A stretch of DNA of 64,000 nucleotides, taken from positions 677,105 to 741,104 of the forward strand of contig CT978603.1 in the NCBI GenBank assembly GCA_000063525.1, written 5' to 3'. Under the pieces are notes generated by a model. The model worked only from the letters and a program-made list of their open reading frames with translations. It was not told the origin of the DNA and made no database searches. The stretch is from Synechococcus sp. RCC307. GTDB lineage: Bacteria > Cyanobacteriota > Cyanobacteriia > PCC-6307 > Cyanobiaceae. The position numbers and the translations under genes were made by a program. Shown one piece after another: positions 51,173-60,994 of the stretch (the stretch's first letter is position 1; every line of letters starts with the position of its first letter).

Positions 51173-52123
51173 TTGACTGGCTTGATCCTCTACAGCTTTC
51201 GGCGTTGCCCCTATGCGATTCGGGCCCGTTTGGCCCTGCGTCAAGCCGGCATTACCCCCGAACTGCGGGAAGTGGATCTGCGCTGCAAGCCGCCTGAATT
51301 GATCGCCGCCTCAGCCAAGGCCACAGTGCCGGTGTTGGTGCGGCCTGAGGGGCCGCCGATCGATGAAAGCCTTGCGGTGATGCGTTGGGCCTTGGCCCAG
51401 AACGATCCCACTCACCTGTTGGAGCTGGCGGCAAGCCGCGATGGCGAGCAGTTGTTGCAGCAAAACGACGGCCCTTTCAAGCACCATCTCGATCGCTACC
51501 GCTACCCCCATCGCTACAGCGGCAGTGACGGGGGTGCTCATCGTCAGCAGGCGCTCGCCATCCTGCGCGAGTGGAATGAACGCCTGCAGCCGCAGGGCTG
51601 GTTGCTGGGTTCAGCGCCCTCGTTGGTGGATCTGGCTCTACTGCCCTTTGTGCGCCAGTTCCGCCATAGCGATCCAGCCGCTTTTGATGCGGAGCCAGCT
51701 CTGCAGCCCCTGCAGCGCTGGCTGAATCAATTCCTCAGTTCGCCTGAGCTGGCGGCCGTTTTGGAGCCGCCATGGGCCGCGCGGCAGCGCTGGCGTTCAC
51801 CGCAGTGGCTGTATCACTTGGCGTTGCCCCACGAGTGGCAGCACGCCCGCCAACAGGGCCGTTATCAGCGCTCCACCCGCGGCCGCTCCCTGCAAGAGGA
51901 GGGCTTTATCCATCTCAGCGGGGCCCACCAGCTGGAGGCCACCCATAGACGGTTCTACGGCGATCTGGATCACGTGGTGCTGCTCACGGTCGATTCCGCC
52001 AAGCTGCTGAGCGATCAGTTGAAATGGGAGCCCATTCCAACCGGCGAACAATTTCCCCATCTCTATGGCCCCTTGCCCTTGGATGCGGTGTTGTCGGCTG
52101 ATCGCTACCGGGCCGAGCCATGA
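51173..52123 (+). CDS. Glutathione S-transferase domain fused to DUF952
   Basis: A 316-residue two-part protein. Residues 1-215 are a GST-like thioredoxin-fold and helical domain (LILYSFRRCPYAIRARLALR with CPYA; KATVPVLVRPEGPPIDESLA with the cis-Pro; GWLLGSAPSLVDLALLPFVR). Residues 220-316 match DUF952 (WLYHLALPHEWQHARQQGRY; EEGFIHLSGAHQLEATHRRF; LKWEPIPTG...HLYGPLPLDAVL). TTG start 3 bases after metA; 4-base overlap with the next gene. Substrate unknown. Confidence 0.85.
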   Translation: MTGLILYSFRRCPYAIRARLALRQAGITPELREVDLRCKPPELIAASAKATVPVLVRPEGPPIDESLAVMRWALAQNDPTHLLELAASRDGEQLLQQNDGPFKHHLDRYRYPHRYSGSDGGAHRQQALAILREWNERLQPQGWLLGSAPSLVDLALLPFVRQFRHSDPAAFDAEPALQPLQRWLNQFLSSPELAAVLEPPWAARQRWRSPQWLYHLALPHEWQHARQQGRYQRSTRGRSLQEEGFIHLSGAHQLEATHRRFYGDLDHVVLLTVDSAKLLSDQLKWEPIPTGEQFPHLYGPLPLDAVLSADRYRAEP

Positions 52124-52620
52124 GCTTTGATTTGGCGCTGATTGAACAGCAGGCCGCTGCGCGGGGCTTGCTATTGCGCTTGCAGTTGGGTGGTGCTGGC
52201 CCTCTGCAAACCCTTCGGGTTGTCGTGGCGCGCCGCAGTTCTGATCAGAGCTTGGCACTGTTGGGCGAACTCAAAGGCTGGGCCACCCCTCAGCGCCAAG
52301 GGCTGCGGCTCGACACGATGCGTGTGCAAGGACGCGACACCCAGGATGTGGGGCTGTTGATTTGGGCGGCCACCTTTGCCTGGGCCCTCGAGGCAACGCC
52401 CTGCCGCACGGCCTGGCTGCTGGCGATTCGTGATGATCCTCGCCAGCACCGGCGCTTGGTGCGCTACTTCGAGCGGCTCAGTTTTCAGCCCCAACGGGAG
52501 CTCGGTGCTGCCCCTTGGGATCTGCCGCGCCGCCTGATCTGGGGTGGCTCGGGGCTGTTGATGCGCGCAGATTGCGCCGAAGGTCTTCGCCGCTGTGAGC
52601 GGCGGCTTCAGCTGCGGTGA
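52120..52620 (+). CDS. Conserved-looking hypothetical protein, possibly GNAT-like
   Basis: A 166-residue soluble protein. The order strand-helix-strand in [59 protein letters not shown] resembles a GNAT acetyltransferase core without an obvious acetyl-CoA loop. The ATG overlaps the GST-DUF952 stop. The 3' end overlaps convergent rlmH by 13 bases. Function unknown. Confidence 0.7.
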   Translation: MSFDLALIEQQAAARGLLLRLQLGGAGPLQTLRVVVARRSSDQSLALLGELKGWATPQRQGLRLDTMRVQGRDTQDVGLLIWAATFAWALEATPCRTAWLLAIRDDPRQHRRLVRYFERLSFQPQRELGAAPWDLPRRLIWGGSGLLMRADCAEGLRRCERRLQLR

Positions 52621-53051
52621 TAGGGCCCGCCCTGCAGGATCGTGCTGGCCCGGTAGAGCTGCTCCACCAGCATCAGCCGCGCCAATTCATGGGGGAAGGT
52701 CAGCTCTGAGAGAGAGAGCAGGACATCGGCTTGTTGTTTCAGCGTGGGGTCATGGCCATCGGCGCCACCAATCACCAGGGCCAGGCGTTCGGAGGCCCAG
52801 CCCCCCAGGAGTTCGGCCAATCCCACCGAACTGAGCTGCCGGCCTTCTTCGCTCAGCAACACCAAGCGCTCTGCTGGCTTCCTGGCCGCGCGGATGGCCT
52901 CGGCTTCCTTGGCTGGTGTGCTGTCTTTGAGTTCCACCACCTCCAGCCCTGGCAGCCGTTTGCGGTAGAAGGCCACCCCCTCAGCGACCCAGGCCCGTTT
53001 GAGCTTGCCGATGGCCAGGATGCGAATCCGCGCTGGCTGCAGTAGGGCCAT
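52608..53051 (-). CDS. rlmH: 23S rRNA (pseudouridine1915-N3)-methyltransferase RlmH
   Basis: SPOUT methyltransferase acting on helix 69 of 23S rRNA. In 147 residues it has [57 protein letters not shown], the SAM knot [20 protein letters not shown], and [24 protein letters not shown] at the C-terminus. ATG start at 53051 next to a short palindrome (AGGCATGAATGCCT, 53063-53076). Confidence 0.96.
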   Translation of the reverse strand: MALLQPARIRILAIGKLKRAWVAEGVAFYRKRLPGLEVVELKDSTPAKEAEAIRAARKPAERLVLLSEEGRQLSSVGLAELLGGWASERLALVIGGADGHDPTLKQQADVLLSLSELTFPHELARLMLVEQLYRASTILQGGPYHRS

Positions 53052-53162
53052 GGCAGGAAAAAAGGCATGAATGCCTAAAGCTCAACAACGGTTATCACAG
53101 CTACGTTTTGAGTCCGGCCTGCGCTGCAAGCTCACGGCCCTTCGCTCTTCGCACAGATCCCC

Positions 53163-53279
53163 GTGCTGTTGTGGTTCACCTCTTTGCTTCGCCGCTGGAC
53201 TCGTTCCATCAATGACGAGCTCGGCCCCAATGGCGCCACGCACGATGTGATCTTCGATGGCATCCAGCCGAAGGCTTAG
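53163..53279 (+). CDS. Candidate 38-residue small protein
   Basis: GTG 53163 opens a short frame with a hydrophobic/basic N-terminus ([20 protein letters not shown]) and tail [13 protein letters not shown], ending TAG at 53279, 4 bases into the convergent lipA. It fills the 224-base gap between rlmH and lipA. The hydrophobic-basic-acidic design looks peptide-like rather than random. The rest of the gap (53052-53162) holds no other gene I can see. Confidence 0.35.
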   Translation: MLLWFTSLLRRWTRSINDELGPNGATHDVIFDGIQPKA

Positions 53280-54184
53280 CCAGCGGCGTGGTAGCTGCTG
53301 CGCACCAGCGGACCACTGCGTACATCAGCAAAACCAAGCTCACGCGCGATCTGGGCGAGCTGATCAAATTCACCTGGGTGCCAGTAGCGCTGCACCGGGA
53401 TATGGGCCAGCGATGGCCTTAGGTACTGCCCCAAGGTGAGCCGCTGGCAATCCACGGCCCTCAGGGCTGTCATGGCTGACACCACTTCTTCAAAGCTCTC
53501 CCCAAGCCCCAGCATCAGCCCTGATTTGGTGGGGATGGTGGGGGCCAACTCCCGAGAGGCAGCCAGTAAGCCCAGGGAGTGAGCCCAGCTGGCGCCACGG
53601 CGCACTTCGCCCTGCAGCCGTTCAACGGTTTCCAGGTTGTGGTTGAAGCAGGCTGGCTTAGCGTCCAGCACGGTTTGCAGCCGCTGGCGCTGGGCGTTGA
53701 TGGCCGCTGTTTCATCGCGGTGGCCTCCCCAAAAATCGGGGGTGAGCACCTCAATTCCCACCAGCGGGTTGCGGGCCCAAATCGCTGCCATCGCTTGGGT
53801 GAACAAGCTGGCACCGTGATCGCTTTGATCGTCTCTGGCGACAGCGGTGAGCACCACGTAGCGGAGCTGCAGCGTCTCGACCGCCTCGGCCACACGCTCT
53901 GCTTCGAGTGGGTCCAGTGGGTGCGGGGCTTGTCCTTTGTCGACTTGGCAGAAGGCACAGCTGCGGGTGCAGATCGGGCCCCCAAGAAGGAAGGTGGCGG
54001 TGCCGGCGGCGTAGCACTCACCGCGGTTGGGACAGCGTCCTTCTTCGCAAATGGTGTGCAGCCGCTGCTGCTTCACCACCCCTTGCACAGCCTCAAGATC
54101 GCTGGCATTGCCGATGGGGCGGCGCAACCATTCCGGCAACCGCTCAGCGGGGGGGATGGAGCTGTAGCGGGTGGTTGGCTTCAT
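53276..54184 (-). CDS. lipA: Lipoyl synthase
   Basis: Radical-SAM enzyme inserting two sulfurs into octanoyl-protein. In 302 residues it has the auxiliary-cluster cysteines in [18 protein letters not shown], the SAM-cluster cysteines in [63 protein letters not shown] and a C-terminal [10 protein letters not shown] with the cluster-ligand serine. Adjacent to recR on the same strand. Cyanobacteria often carry two lipA copies; only one is in this window. Confidence 0.97.
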   Translation of the reverse strand: MKPTTRYSSIPPAERLPEWLRRPIGNASDLEAVQGVVKQQRLHTICEEGRCPNRGECYAAGTATFLLGGPICTRSCAFCQVDKGQAPHPLDPLEAERVAEAVETLQLRYVVLTAVARDDQSDHGASLFTQAMAAIWARNPLVGIEVLTPDFWGGHRDETAAINAQRQRLQTVLDAKPACFNHNLETVERLQGEVRRGASWAHSLGLLAASRELAPTIPTKSGLMLGLGESFEEVVSAMTALRAVDCQRLTLGQYLRPSLAHIPVQRYWHPGEFDQLAQIARELGFADVRSGPLVRSSYHAAG

Positions 54185-54196
54185 AACCGGGCGGTT

Positions 54197-54844
54197 TCAC
54201 TCCACAATCCGGCGCCCTTCAAGGGCCCGAGCCAGGGTCACATCATCGGCGTATTCCAGCTCACTTCCCACCGGCAGTCCATAGGCGATGCGGGTCACCC
54301 GGCAGAAGGGCTTGAGTAGGCGCGCCAGATACAGGCTGGTGGTGTCTCCCTCCACGCTGGGGGTCAGCGCCAGGATGACTTCCTCGACCTGCTCAGGATC
54401 CAGCCTCTGCAGCAGCGGTTGGATGCCCAAAGCTTCAGGACCAATGCCATCCATCGGTGAAATCAATCCGCCCAGCACGTGGTAGCTGCCGGAAAACTCA
54501 CGGGTGCGCTCCAGCGCCAGCAGGTCGCGGGAATCGGCCACCACGCAGATCACGCCAATGTTCCGCTCGGGGTTGCGGCAGATGTCGCAAATCGGATCGG
54601 CCGAGAGGTGGCCGCAGCGTTGGCATTGGCCTACTTGCTGGCGCGCTGCCAAGAGGGCATCGGCAAAGGCGCGGCTCTGCTCCTCGGGTTGGCGCAATAA
54701 ATGGAGGGCCAGTCGCTGGGCCGTGCGCGGGCCGATGCCGGGCAAGCGCTCGAATTGCTCGATCAGCCGGGCCAGTGGTCGGGTGAAGACAGTCAGCGGC
54801 CTGCAATGGCTTGGCTGAAATCTAGGCAGGTCATCACGCCACAA
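54197..54844 (-). CDS. recR: Recombination mediator protein RecR
   Basis: RecFOR pathway protein loading RecA at gaps. It has [20 protein letters not shown] (HhH), the zinc finger [18 protein letters not shown], the Toprim motif [16 protein letters not shown] and [17 protein letters not shown], then [19 protein letters not shown]. The conserved part starts near [10 protein letters not shown]. The ATG at 54844 adds about 20 unusual residues, but no better start codon is visible between. Confidence 0.94.
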   Translation of the reverse strand: MWRDDLPRFQPSHCRPLTVFTRPLARLIEQFERLPGIGPRTAQRLALHLLRQPEEQSRAFADALLAARQQVGQCQRCGHLSADPICDICRNPERNIGVICVVADSRDLLALERTREFSGSYHVLGGLISPMDGIGPEALGIQPLLQRLDPEQVEEVILALTPSVEGDTTSLYLARLLKPFCRVTRIAYGLPVGSELEYADDVTLARALEGRRIVE

Positions 54845-54871
54845 TGGGGCCCACTTGGGCCAAGTTCTGCC

Positions 54872-55429
54872 ATGGCACGTTCACGCATAAGCCGCCTGCT
54901 GGGCATGCTGCTGCCCCTGCTGTTGGCTGTGTTGCTGGTGAGTTGCGCAGGCTCTGCGGCGGGTCTGCAGCGCTTCAGCAGCGCCGATGGCCGTTATGCC
55001 TTCCTCTATCCAACGGGCTGGAGCCGGGTGGCCATCAGCGATGGCCCGGAGGTGGTGTTCCACGATCTGATCAACAGCGACGAAACCATCAGCCTGGTAA
55101 TTGCTCCTGTTGACCCTGACAAGCGTTTGGAGGATCTCGGCAGCGTTGTGGCGGTGGGTGAAAAGCTAGGGCGCACCGTGATTGCACCGCCTGGCAGCGG
55201 CCGTGAAGCTGAGCTGATCGAAGCCAGTGAGCGGGAAGATTTGGGCCGTACTTTCTATGACTTGGAGTTCAAGGTGCATCTCGCTGAACGGGACCGGCAT
55301 GAACTGGCCACAGTGGTGGCTGATCACGGGCAGCTCTACACCCTGGCTGCCAGCACCAATGAAGCCCGCTGGCCCAAGGTGCAGGAGATGTTCCATCAAA
55401 TGATTGCTTCGTTCACGCTGAATTACTGA
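54872..55429 (+). CDS. PsbP-like (CyanoP) photosystem II lipoprotein
   Basis: A 185-residue lumenal lipoprotein. The signal has basic residues ([19 protein letters not shown]) and lipobox LLVSC, then the PsbP fold: [71 protein letters not shown] and [20 protein letters not shown]. In cyanobacteria CyanoP binds PSII assembly intermediates. ATG 54872; 1-base overlap with the following oxidase gene (TGATG). Confidence 0.9.
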   Translation: MARSRISRLLGMLLPLLLAVLLVSCAGSAAGLQRFSSADGRYAFLYPTGWSRVAISDGPEVVFHDLINSDETISLVIAPVDPDKRLEDLGSVVAVGEKLGRTVIAPPGSGREAELIEASEREDLGRTFYDLEFKVHLAERDRHELATVVADHGQLYTLAASTNEARWPKVQEMFHQMIASFTLNY

Positions 55430-56550
55430 TGGCACCCCCGCCCCGCATGCTGCTGCTCGGGGCGGGCCTCAGTGGTGGGTTGCTGGCGCTGGCCTTGGCC
55501 GAGCTTGGCGTTGAGGTGGAACTGGCTGGTGGTTCGCTGGCCGATTCGGCAACGGGCTGGAGCTACGGCGGAGTGCCGTGGTGGGCAGGCGCTGCCAATC
55601 CCTTGGGAGAGCTGTTGGCTACAGCGCCTCGCCGCTGGGATCAGCTGCAGCAGCGCCATGGCGAGCTGGGGCTGAGGCCTGCGCAGTTGTGGCTGCATTG
55701 GCCTGAGCAAGCTCCCCCGCAAGCGGTTGCCAAGGTTCAGCAAGCCTTAGCCGGGTTGCCGCAACAACCAGAGCTCACAGCACTCTCAGCCCATGAGGCG
55801 ATTGAGCAGGAACCGCTCCTGGCTGGAGCCGATTTAGGCGGAGTGATGCAACTGCCCTATTGGCGTGTTGATCCCTTGGCTTTTCAGCAGGGTCTTGAGC
55901 GTGCATGGGCTGCGGCAGGAGTGCAGCGCTGCGCTCCACTGCCGGCTGATGAATTGCGGCAGCGGCTTGAGCAAGGGGAGTCGGTGGTGTTGTGCAGCGG
56001 TGCGGCAACGCTGGCTTTGCTGAAGGCCATGGGTTTGCAGACGCCTTCGGCCTTGGACTTCAGCTGGGCTGGGGTTGGCCAGTGCGATGGAGCCCAGCTG
56101 GCGGCTGAGCGCATCGTCATGCCGTTGTTGGGGCAACGCAGCGGGCGTGAAGCCGCTGTTTCTGGTGCGGCTGTGATCTGTGATCCAGGCTTGGCGCCGG
56201 CGCCAGGGGGTGGTCTCTTGGTTGGGCAAACCTCCTGGTTTGATCGCCCCATCGATGATCCACCGCCCGTTGATGAGGATCTCGAGCAGCTCAGCGGGGT
56301 GCAATCACGGCTTGTGCCATCGCTGATTGAGAGCTCCCATGGGCCCTTGCGTTTGCAGCAGCAGCCTGTTGCCTACAGCCGCGATCAACAACCTCTGCTG
56401 GGACCGCTACCTGGCTGCCCCAACCTCTCGTTGTTCACTGGTTTTGGTGGTCCGTTTGCGTTGGTGCCAGCGCTCACTCCGCTGATGGCCCAGGCCTTAG
56501 TGACGAATGATTGGAGTCAGATCAAGGGTTTGGGCTTGCTGTGTAGGTGA
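55429..56550 (+). CDS. FAD-dependent oxidoreductase (DAO/ThiO-like)
   Basis: A 373-residue member of the D-amino acid oxidase family with the dinucleotide motif MLLLGAGLSGGLLALALAELG, ATGWSYGGVPWWAGAANPLG, a glycine-rich C-terminal FAD contact (LFTGFGGPFALVPALTPLMA) and the mid-domain QLPYWRVDPLAFQQGLERA. Glycine oxidase (ThiO) is one candidate, but the substrate is undecided. ATG start, overlapping the PsbP-like gene; 3' overlap of 29 bases with convergent tolC. Confidence 0.8.
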   Translation: MAPPPRMLLLGAGLSGGLLALALAELGVEVELAGGSLADSATGWSYGGVPWWAGAANPLGELLATAPRRWDQLQQRHGELGLRPAQLWLHWPEQAPPQAVAKVQQALAGLPQQPELTALSAHEAIEQEPLLAGADLGGVMQLPYWRVDPLAFQQGLERAWAAAGVQRCAPLPADELRQRLEQGESVVLCSGAATLALLKAMGLQTPSALDFSWAGVGQCDGAQLAAERIVMPLLGQRSGREAAVSGAAVICDPGLAPAPGGGLLVGQTSWFDRPIDDPPPVDEDLEQLSGVQSRLVPSLIESSHGPLRLQQQPVAYSRDQQPLLGPLPGCPNLSLFTGFGGPFALVPALTPLMAQALVTNDWSQIKGLGLLCR

Positions 56551-58309
56551 GCTGGGGTGTGAAGGGCGCGTTGGGGTCCAGGGGCACGGGCAGCAGTTCC
56601 CTCAGCAGCTGCGCGTAGGTGATGTTCACATCCACCGCAGCATCGAGGCGTTGCACCAGGCTGCTGATTAAGCGCTCTTGAGTGATCGATAGATCCAGCT
56701 CACTCGAGAGGCCGGTTTGATAGCGCAGCCGCACATCGCGAAACGCCTCGATGGCGGAGGCAACGCCCCGCCGCGCCGAGGCCAGTTTCGCCAAACTCGC
56801 CTCATGGTTGAAAAAAGCGCTTTCAAGCCTGAGTCGAATGGCGTTGCGCATGGCGGCATAGTCCTGGGCACTAGCGGCTGCCAGCCGATCAAGTGCCCGG
56901 GCTTGCCCGCTGGTGGTGCCGGCATCAAATAGCAGCCACTGCAAGCTGAGCCCTAGGGCCCAGTCGTAACCACTGTTGTTGGACACGGTGTTGATAGCGG
57001 TACCGCAGCAGCCTCCGTTTTTGGGAATCACGTTGTACATCTGCTCATTGATGCCGTAGGTGCCGGCATTGCCGAACAGCGACAGCTTGGGGAGCAGCTG
57101 CGCAGCCACCGCATCACTGCGCTTGGCCAGTGCCTCGCGCGCGGCCAGGATGGCTTCCAGCTCGGGGTTGCCGCGATAGGCCGCCAGCAGGCTGGCCTCT
57201 AGATCAAGCGGCCAATCCGGCATCGGCACGATCGGATCGCTGGCGCTGGGGGTGATCTCCGGGTTGAGGTTGAGCACCACGGCTAACCGTCGCCGGGCAA
57301 TGGCGCGATCAGCCATGGCTTGGATCAGCACTTCCTGGTCGCTAGCTTCAATGGCACGGCGACGCATTACATCCAAGCGGGGCACCAAGCCGGCAATTTG
57401 CATGTCCAAGGTGTCCTGCAAGATCACCAGGTCGTTTTGAACGGCGGCGTCTTGAATCCGCACGTTCTGGTCGGCGCGCTGCAGTCCGTAATAGGCCTCA
57501 CTCACGTCGAGTTGTAGTCGCCGCAGTTGATTGCCGTAGCGATTGCGCTGTTGCTCGAGGTTGGCGCGCGCCGCCTGCACCAGGGGTGTGCGGGCAAAGT
57601 CGATCAAGGCGTAGTCAATCTCTAGGCCCGCTTCACCGAGATTGTCGGTGCCGTTGTAGTAGGCCCCCCCGCCCGCTGGTGTGTAGAAAGGGCCATCGGT
57701 GGGTTGATTCTTGGAATCGAGCAGCCCGTTTTTCGACATCACGGGGATGCCATTGAGAGTGTCATTGCCCGTGGGCACGTTCATGTTGTTGCTGTTCTGC
57801 CCCGTGCTCCCCTCGGCATAGGCACTGATGCGCGGCCAGTAGGTGCCCATGGCGGCCTGCAGTTCAGCGAGGGCTGCCGCAACGCGTTCGCGCTGGGCTT
57901 GCAGCTCAGGGTTGTTGTTGAAGGCAATGGCGAGGGCTTGATCCAAGCTCAGCGATTGGATGGCTCCGGCTTTGAGCTGTTCGGCATCCGGTAGCGCTAG
58001 GGGGATGGGCGCCGCTGTTGCGCTTGGAGCCAAGGTTCCAGTGGGAGCTGCATTGGGCTTCAAGAGCGATTGCGGCAGCGGTGGTGCCGGTGCAAAGCGA
58101 TTGGGAATAGGTTCAGGTTCCGGTGGAATCAGGGCATCGAGGGCCCGTAATTCACGATCCAGCCGCTTCCAGCTGCGCTCGAGCTTGTCAACTTCTGCTG
58201 TGGAATCCAGCTGGGCTAGGGCCGGCAGCGTTGCAGGGGCCGCCAGCGCCAGCGTCAAGGCTGCCCACCGCATCAAGCCAAGAGGGCGCGCGATCAACAA
58301 CCTGGACAA
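56522..58309 (-). CDS. TolC-family outer membrane efflux protein
   Basis: A 595-residue outer membrane factor. The signal peptide (MRWAALTLALAAPATLPALA) is followed by a Pro/Ala-rich linker (about residues 60-100) and two TolC repeats: LDQALAIAFNNNPELQAQRE, GLEIDYALIDFARTPLVQAA, YGLQRADQNVRIQDAAVQND and, in the second half, WALGLSLQWLLFDAGTTSGQ, LRYQTGLSSELDLSITQERL. Divergent from the HlyD-like gene by 62 bases, so one shared control region may serve both. Confidence 0.9.
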   Translation of the reverse strand: MSRLLIARPLGLMRWAALTLALAAPATLPALAQLDSTAEVDKLERSWKRLDRELRALDALIPPEPEPIPNRFAPAPPLPQSLLKPNAAPTGTLAPSATAAPIPLALPDAEQLKAGAIQSLSLDQALAIAFNNNPELQAQRERVAAALAELQAAMGTYWPRISAYAEGSTGQNSNNMNVPTGNDTLNGIPVMSKNGLLDSKNQPTDGPFYTPAGGGAYYNGTDNLGEAGLEIDYALIDFARTPLVQAARANLEQQRNRYGNQLRRLQLDVSEAYYGLQRADQNVRIQDAAVQNDLVILQDTLDMQIAGLVPRLDVMRRRAIEASDQEVLIQAMADRAIARRRLAVVLNLNPEITPSASDPIVPMPDWPLDLEASLLAAYRGNPELEAILAAREALAKRSDAVAAQLLPKLSLFGNAGTYGINEQMYNVIPKNGGCCGTAINTVSNNSGYDWALGLSLQWLLFDAGTTSGQARALDRLAAASAQDYAAMRNAIRLRLESAFFNHEASLAKLASARRGVASAIEAFRDVRLRYQTGLSSELDLSITQERLISSLVQRLDAAVDVNITYAQLLRELLPVPLDPNAPFTPQLTYTASPNP

Positions 58310-58371
58310 AGAGTTCGGCGGCAGTCTGGCTTGATCTGGTTGTCCTTGCCCGGATCTGAGCGTTAAACGCC

Positions 58372-59715
58372 ATGGCGAAGCGTTTCTTCTCCCAACTGCT
58401 CGATCGCTGTGAGGCCAAAGCCGAACAGCTCAAAACCCGCTGGGCCGGCCTGAGTGACCACGGCCAGGTTGGCGTTTGCCTCACCGGCGTCACCGGGGTC
58501 TTGGTGCTATGGGCCCTGTTTTGGCCGGTGCCAACCGAGGTCAAAGGCCAAGGCGTGTTGATCTTTCCCAGCAAGGCGGGATTGCTCAATGCCCGGGCGC
58601 AAGGCCAAGTTCTGGCCGTGAATGTGGAGGTGGGCGATCGGGTCAAGCAAGGCCAAGAGCTGATGTCGCTCTATTTGCCGGTTTTGGAACGGGAATTGGC
58701 GCAGCAGCGGGGCAACTTGCTGCAGCTCGAAGCCATCAACCGCGAGCTCAATGAGCGTGATGCCCGTCGCTTGGAGACTGAAAAGGCCGCCGTGGATGTG
58801 GCCCTCGCCAAATTCGATGACGATCTCGACCGCTACAGCCGCCTGCAAGCGACCTATGGCAACAAGCTGAACAACCTCGAATGGCTCAGTTCACGCCAGG
58901 TGGTAGCCCCGCTGTCCCGTGAGGTGGTTTCAGCTGAGCAGGGTCTGACCAATACCAGCGTCAGCCTTGATGACGTCACGATTCAGCGCAAGCGGGTGTT
59001 GACGGCTTATCAGCAGGTGAAGCTCGACATTGAAACCGAAGCGCTCGAGCGGCAATTCGCCATTGGTGATCTCAAGCGCAAGATCAGCGTCACCGAAGCC
59101 CAGATCGCTTACGACGGCAAGGTCATGGCTGGACGTGATGGCGTCATGATTGATCTTCAGGTGATCCCAGGTCAGACGGTCAAAGTCAGCGACCGCTTGG
59201 GAACCATCTTGGGATCGTCTGAGGCCGGAGAAAGCAAGGCTCCCCAGCTCAATGCCGTGGCCTATTTCAAGCCTGCTGATGCGCGCCGTCTACCGCTGGG
59301 CTTACCCGTGGAGGTGGTTCCTGATTGGCAGCAGCGCGGACGCTTTGGCGGGATCGTTGGCAAGGTCACGAGCGTTCTCACCCTCCCCTCCACCGAAGAC
59401 GATGTGTCCACCACAACGGGTAACCCGCAGCTGGCCAAGGAGCTCACCAAAGATGGGCCGGTGATGCGCGCTGAAATTGGGTTGGTGCGGAGCAAAGGCA
59501 GCATGGATGGCTACCGCTGGACGCTCTCATTGGGCAGTGGTGTGTTCCCAATCCGCGAGGGCTTAACCGCCACCACCCATGCCTATGTGGAGTGGCGCTC
59601 CCCCTTGAGTTATGTGATTCCTGGCCTGCGCTCCCTGACCGGTGGATTCCGCACCTTGCGCATCGATCGCCTCTGGAACCGCCCCTTCTTGGTTCAACCC
59701 GACACGATTGAGTGA
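58372..59715 (+). CDS. HlyD-like membrane fusion protein (NHLP/NHLM type)
   Basis: A 447-residue periplasmic adaptor with one membrane helix (VGVCLTGVTGVLVLWALFW), a barrel-lipoyl half (GQGVLIFPSKAGLLNARAQG, VEVGDRVKQGQELMSLYL), a long coiled hairpin (about residues 105-235, with QQRGNLLQLEAINRELNERD and RYSRLQATYGNKL) and the returning lipoyl part (VMAGRDGVMIDLQVIPGQTV). It resembles the secretion adaptors of NHLP bacteriocin systems, but no peptidase-ABC gene is adjacent. Followed after 4 bases by a small membrane protein. Confidence 0.85.
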   Translation: MAKRFFSQLLDRCEAKAEQLKTRWAGLSDHGQVGVCLTGVTGVLVLWALFWPVPTEVKGQGVLIFPSKAGLLNARAQGQVLAVNVEVGDRVKQGQELMSLYLPVLERELAQQRGNLLQLEAINRELNERDARRLETEKAAVDVALAKFDDDLDRYSRLQATYGNKLNNLEWLSSRQVVAPLSREVVSAEQGLTNTSVSLDDVTIQRKRVLTAYQQVKLDIETEALERQFAIGDLKRKISVTEAQIAYDGKVMAGRDGVMIDLQVIPGQTVKVSDRLGTILGSSEAGESKAPQLNAVAYFKPADARRLPLGLPVEVVPDWQQRGRFGGIVGKVTSVLTLPSTEDDVSTTTGNPQLAKELTKDGPVMRAEIGLVRSKGSMDGYRWTLSLGSGVFPIREGLTATTHAYVEWRSPLSYVIPGLRSLTGGFRTLRIDRLWNRPFLVQPDTIE

Positions 59716-59719
59716 TCCA

Positions 59720-59923
59720 GTGACTCGACTTCCTCGCATTCGCAATCCATTGCTGCGGCGTGAACTGCCCTGGTTGGTAGCTGATGTGGTGTTGTTGCTG
59801 ATTTTGTTCAATGCCAATGCCCCCGAGCTCTGGTTTTGGCTCGTGGTGCTGTTGGTGATCTTGGCTTACCGCTATGAGCGCTGGTGGTCATCGCGGCCCC
59901 AAAACGACGACTCACGTGATTGA
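59720..59923 (+). CDS. 67-residue membrane protein
   Basis: GTG start 4 bases after the HlyD-like gene, so probably co-transcribed. Two close hydrophobic stretches (LVADVVLLLILFNANA; LWFWLVVLLVILAYRYERW) sit between basic termini, suggesting a helical hairpin in the inner membrane. Length and position recall AaeX (DUF1656), the 67-residue partner of the AaeAB pump, but the primary sequence was not matched. Function unknown. Confidence 0.6.
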   Translation: MTRLPRIRNPLLRRELPWLVADVVLLLILFNANAPELWFWLVVLLVILAYRYERWWSSRPQNDDSRD

Positions 59924-59935
59924 GCTTGTGCTGGC

Positions 59936-60994
59936 TTAGCTGCTCTGCCAATCGGCCCATTGCCGTTCTGTTTGCTCAATGGTGCGCTGGATTTGGCGGC
60001 AGCGACTAATGCGACTGGCCATCCGCTCCAGCTGCTGAAAGCTGAGATCGCCGGTGTTGGTTTGCTGCAGATTTTGGTAAAAGCTGTTCCAGCGCTCGGG
60101 CGGTTGGAATGGCACAGCTGGCGCTGGCGGCAGCCTGTTGCTGTGGGTCTCCACTGTCAGTAGGAGGCGCTGCCAGAGGGCAAGCCGTTCGCTAACAGCA
60201 TTCAGCAAGGCTGATTCGGCTTGGTGAATCACACGCAGGCTTTCAAGATCAGGCCTGACCGATGGGTAACGCAGTAGTCCGTTAATGGCGATGATCAGCC
60301 GCGAGGAACAGCTGATCAGATCGCTTATCAGCAGGTAGCGGGGATGCCGCATCGGGTTTTCGCCGAGTTCTTGGGCCACACTCGGCAGCTCTTTGCGCAG
60401 GCTGATCAGTTGGTTGCGCAGTTGTTGATGCATCACCTGAGCGCTGCGGCGATTGACCGCTCCCCCTTCGATTTGGCGCACGCTCTCATGTAGGCCTGCC
60501 TGGATGCCAACCAGCAAGTTGGAGTAGTGCTTAAACACCTCAACGCCACTACGCATCGGCCAAAACAGCTGCAGCGCTAAGACCGTGAGGATGACCCCAA
60601 ACGCCGTCCAGAACAGCCGGATGGTGATCCAAATGGGGATGTCCCCGCCATGGATCAGCCAGCCCATCACGACGATCAGCCCGCCGACTTTGTAGCCCAC
60701 CTTGAGCTTCAGTAAGCCACCCAGCAGCCTTAGGGTCCCCAGGGTGATGGCAATGGCCAAAGCCAGGGGAATGTCTTTGAGCCCCCAAAAGGAGACGTAG
60801 AGCAGGGCTCCACCAAGGATCGTGCCCAGGATGCGTTGGCGTCCAAGCTCCAGTGATGCGCCGTAGGTGCCACCGGCTGTGGCAAAGACCGCAAGCGGCA
60901 CGTAATACCCAAAAGGGATGCCGCTGAGGTAGCTAAAGCCATTGCCTAGCCCCGCCGTGAATGCCATGCGTAGATCGCGGCGGGTGATCAGCAC
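59936..60994 (-). CDS. FUSC-family membrane protein, second half-length subunit
   Basis: A 352-residue protein with about six N-terminal membrane helices in the FUSC/aromatic-acid-exporter pattern (YYVPLAVFATAGGTYGASLE, LGRQRILGTILGGALLYVSF, IALAIAITLGTLRLLGGLL-like region, WITIRLFWTAFGVILTVLAL) and a cytosolic helical tail of about 190 residues. It overlaps the upstream FUSC gene by 7 bases, so both are likely made together. Together (671 residues) they equal one full AaeB-type permease. Confidence 0.8.
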   Translation of the reverse strand: MLITRRDLRMAFTAGLGNGFSYLSGIPFGYYVPLAVFATAGGTYGASLELGRQRILGTILGGALLYVSFWGLKDIPLALAIAITLGTLRLLGGLLKLKVGYKVGGLIVVMGWLIHGGDIPIWITIRLFWTAFGVILTVLALQLFWPMRSGVEVFKHYSNLLVGIQAGLHESVRQIEGGAVNRRSAQVMHQQLRNQLISLRKELPSVAQELGENPMRHPRYLLISDLISCSSRLIIAINGLLRYPSVRPDLESLRVIHQAESALLNAVSERLALWQRLLLTVETHSNRLPPAPAVPFQPPERWNSFYQNLQQTNTGDLSFQQLERMASRISRCRQIQRTIEQTERQWADWQSS

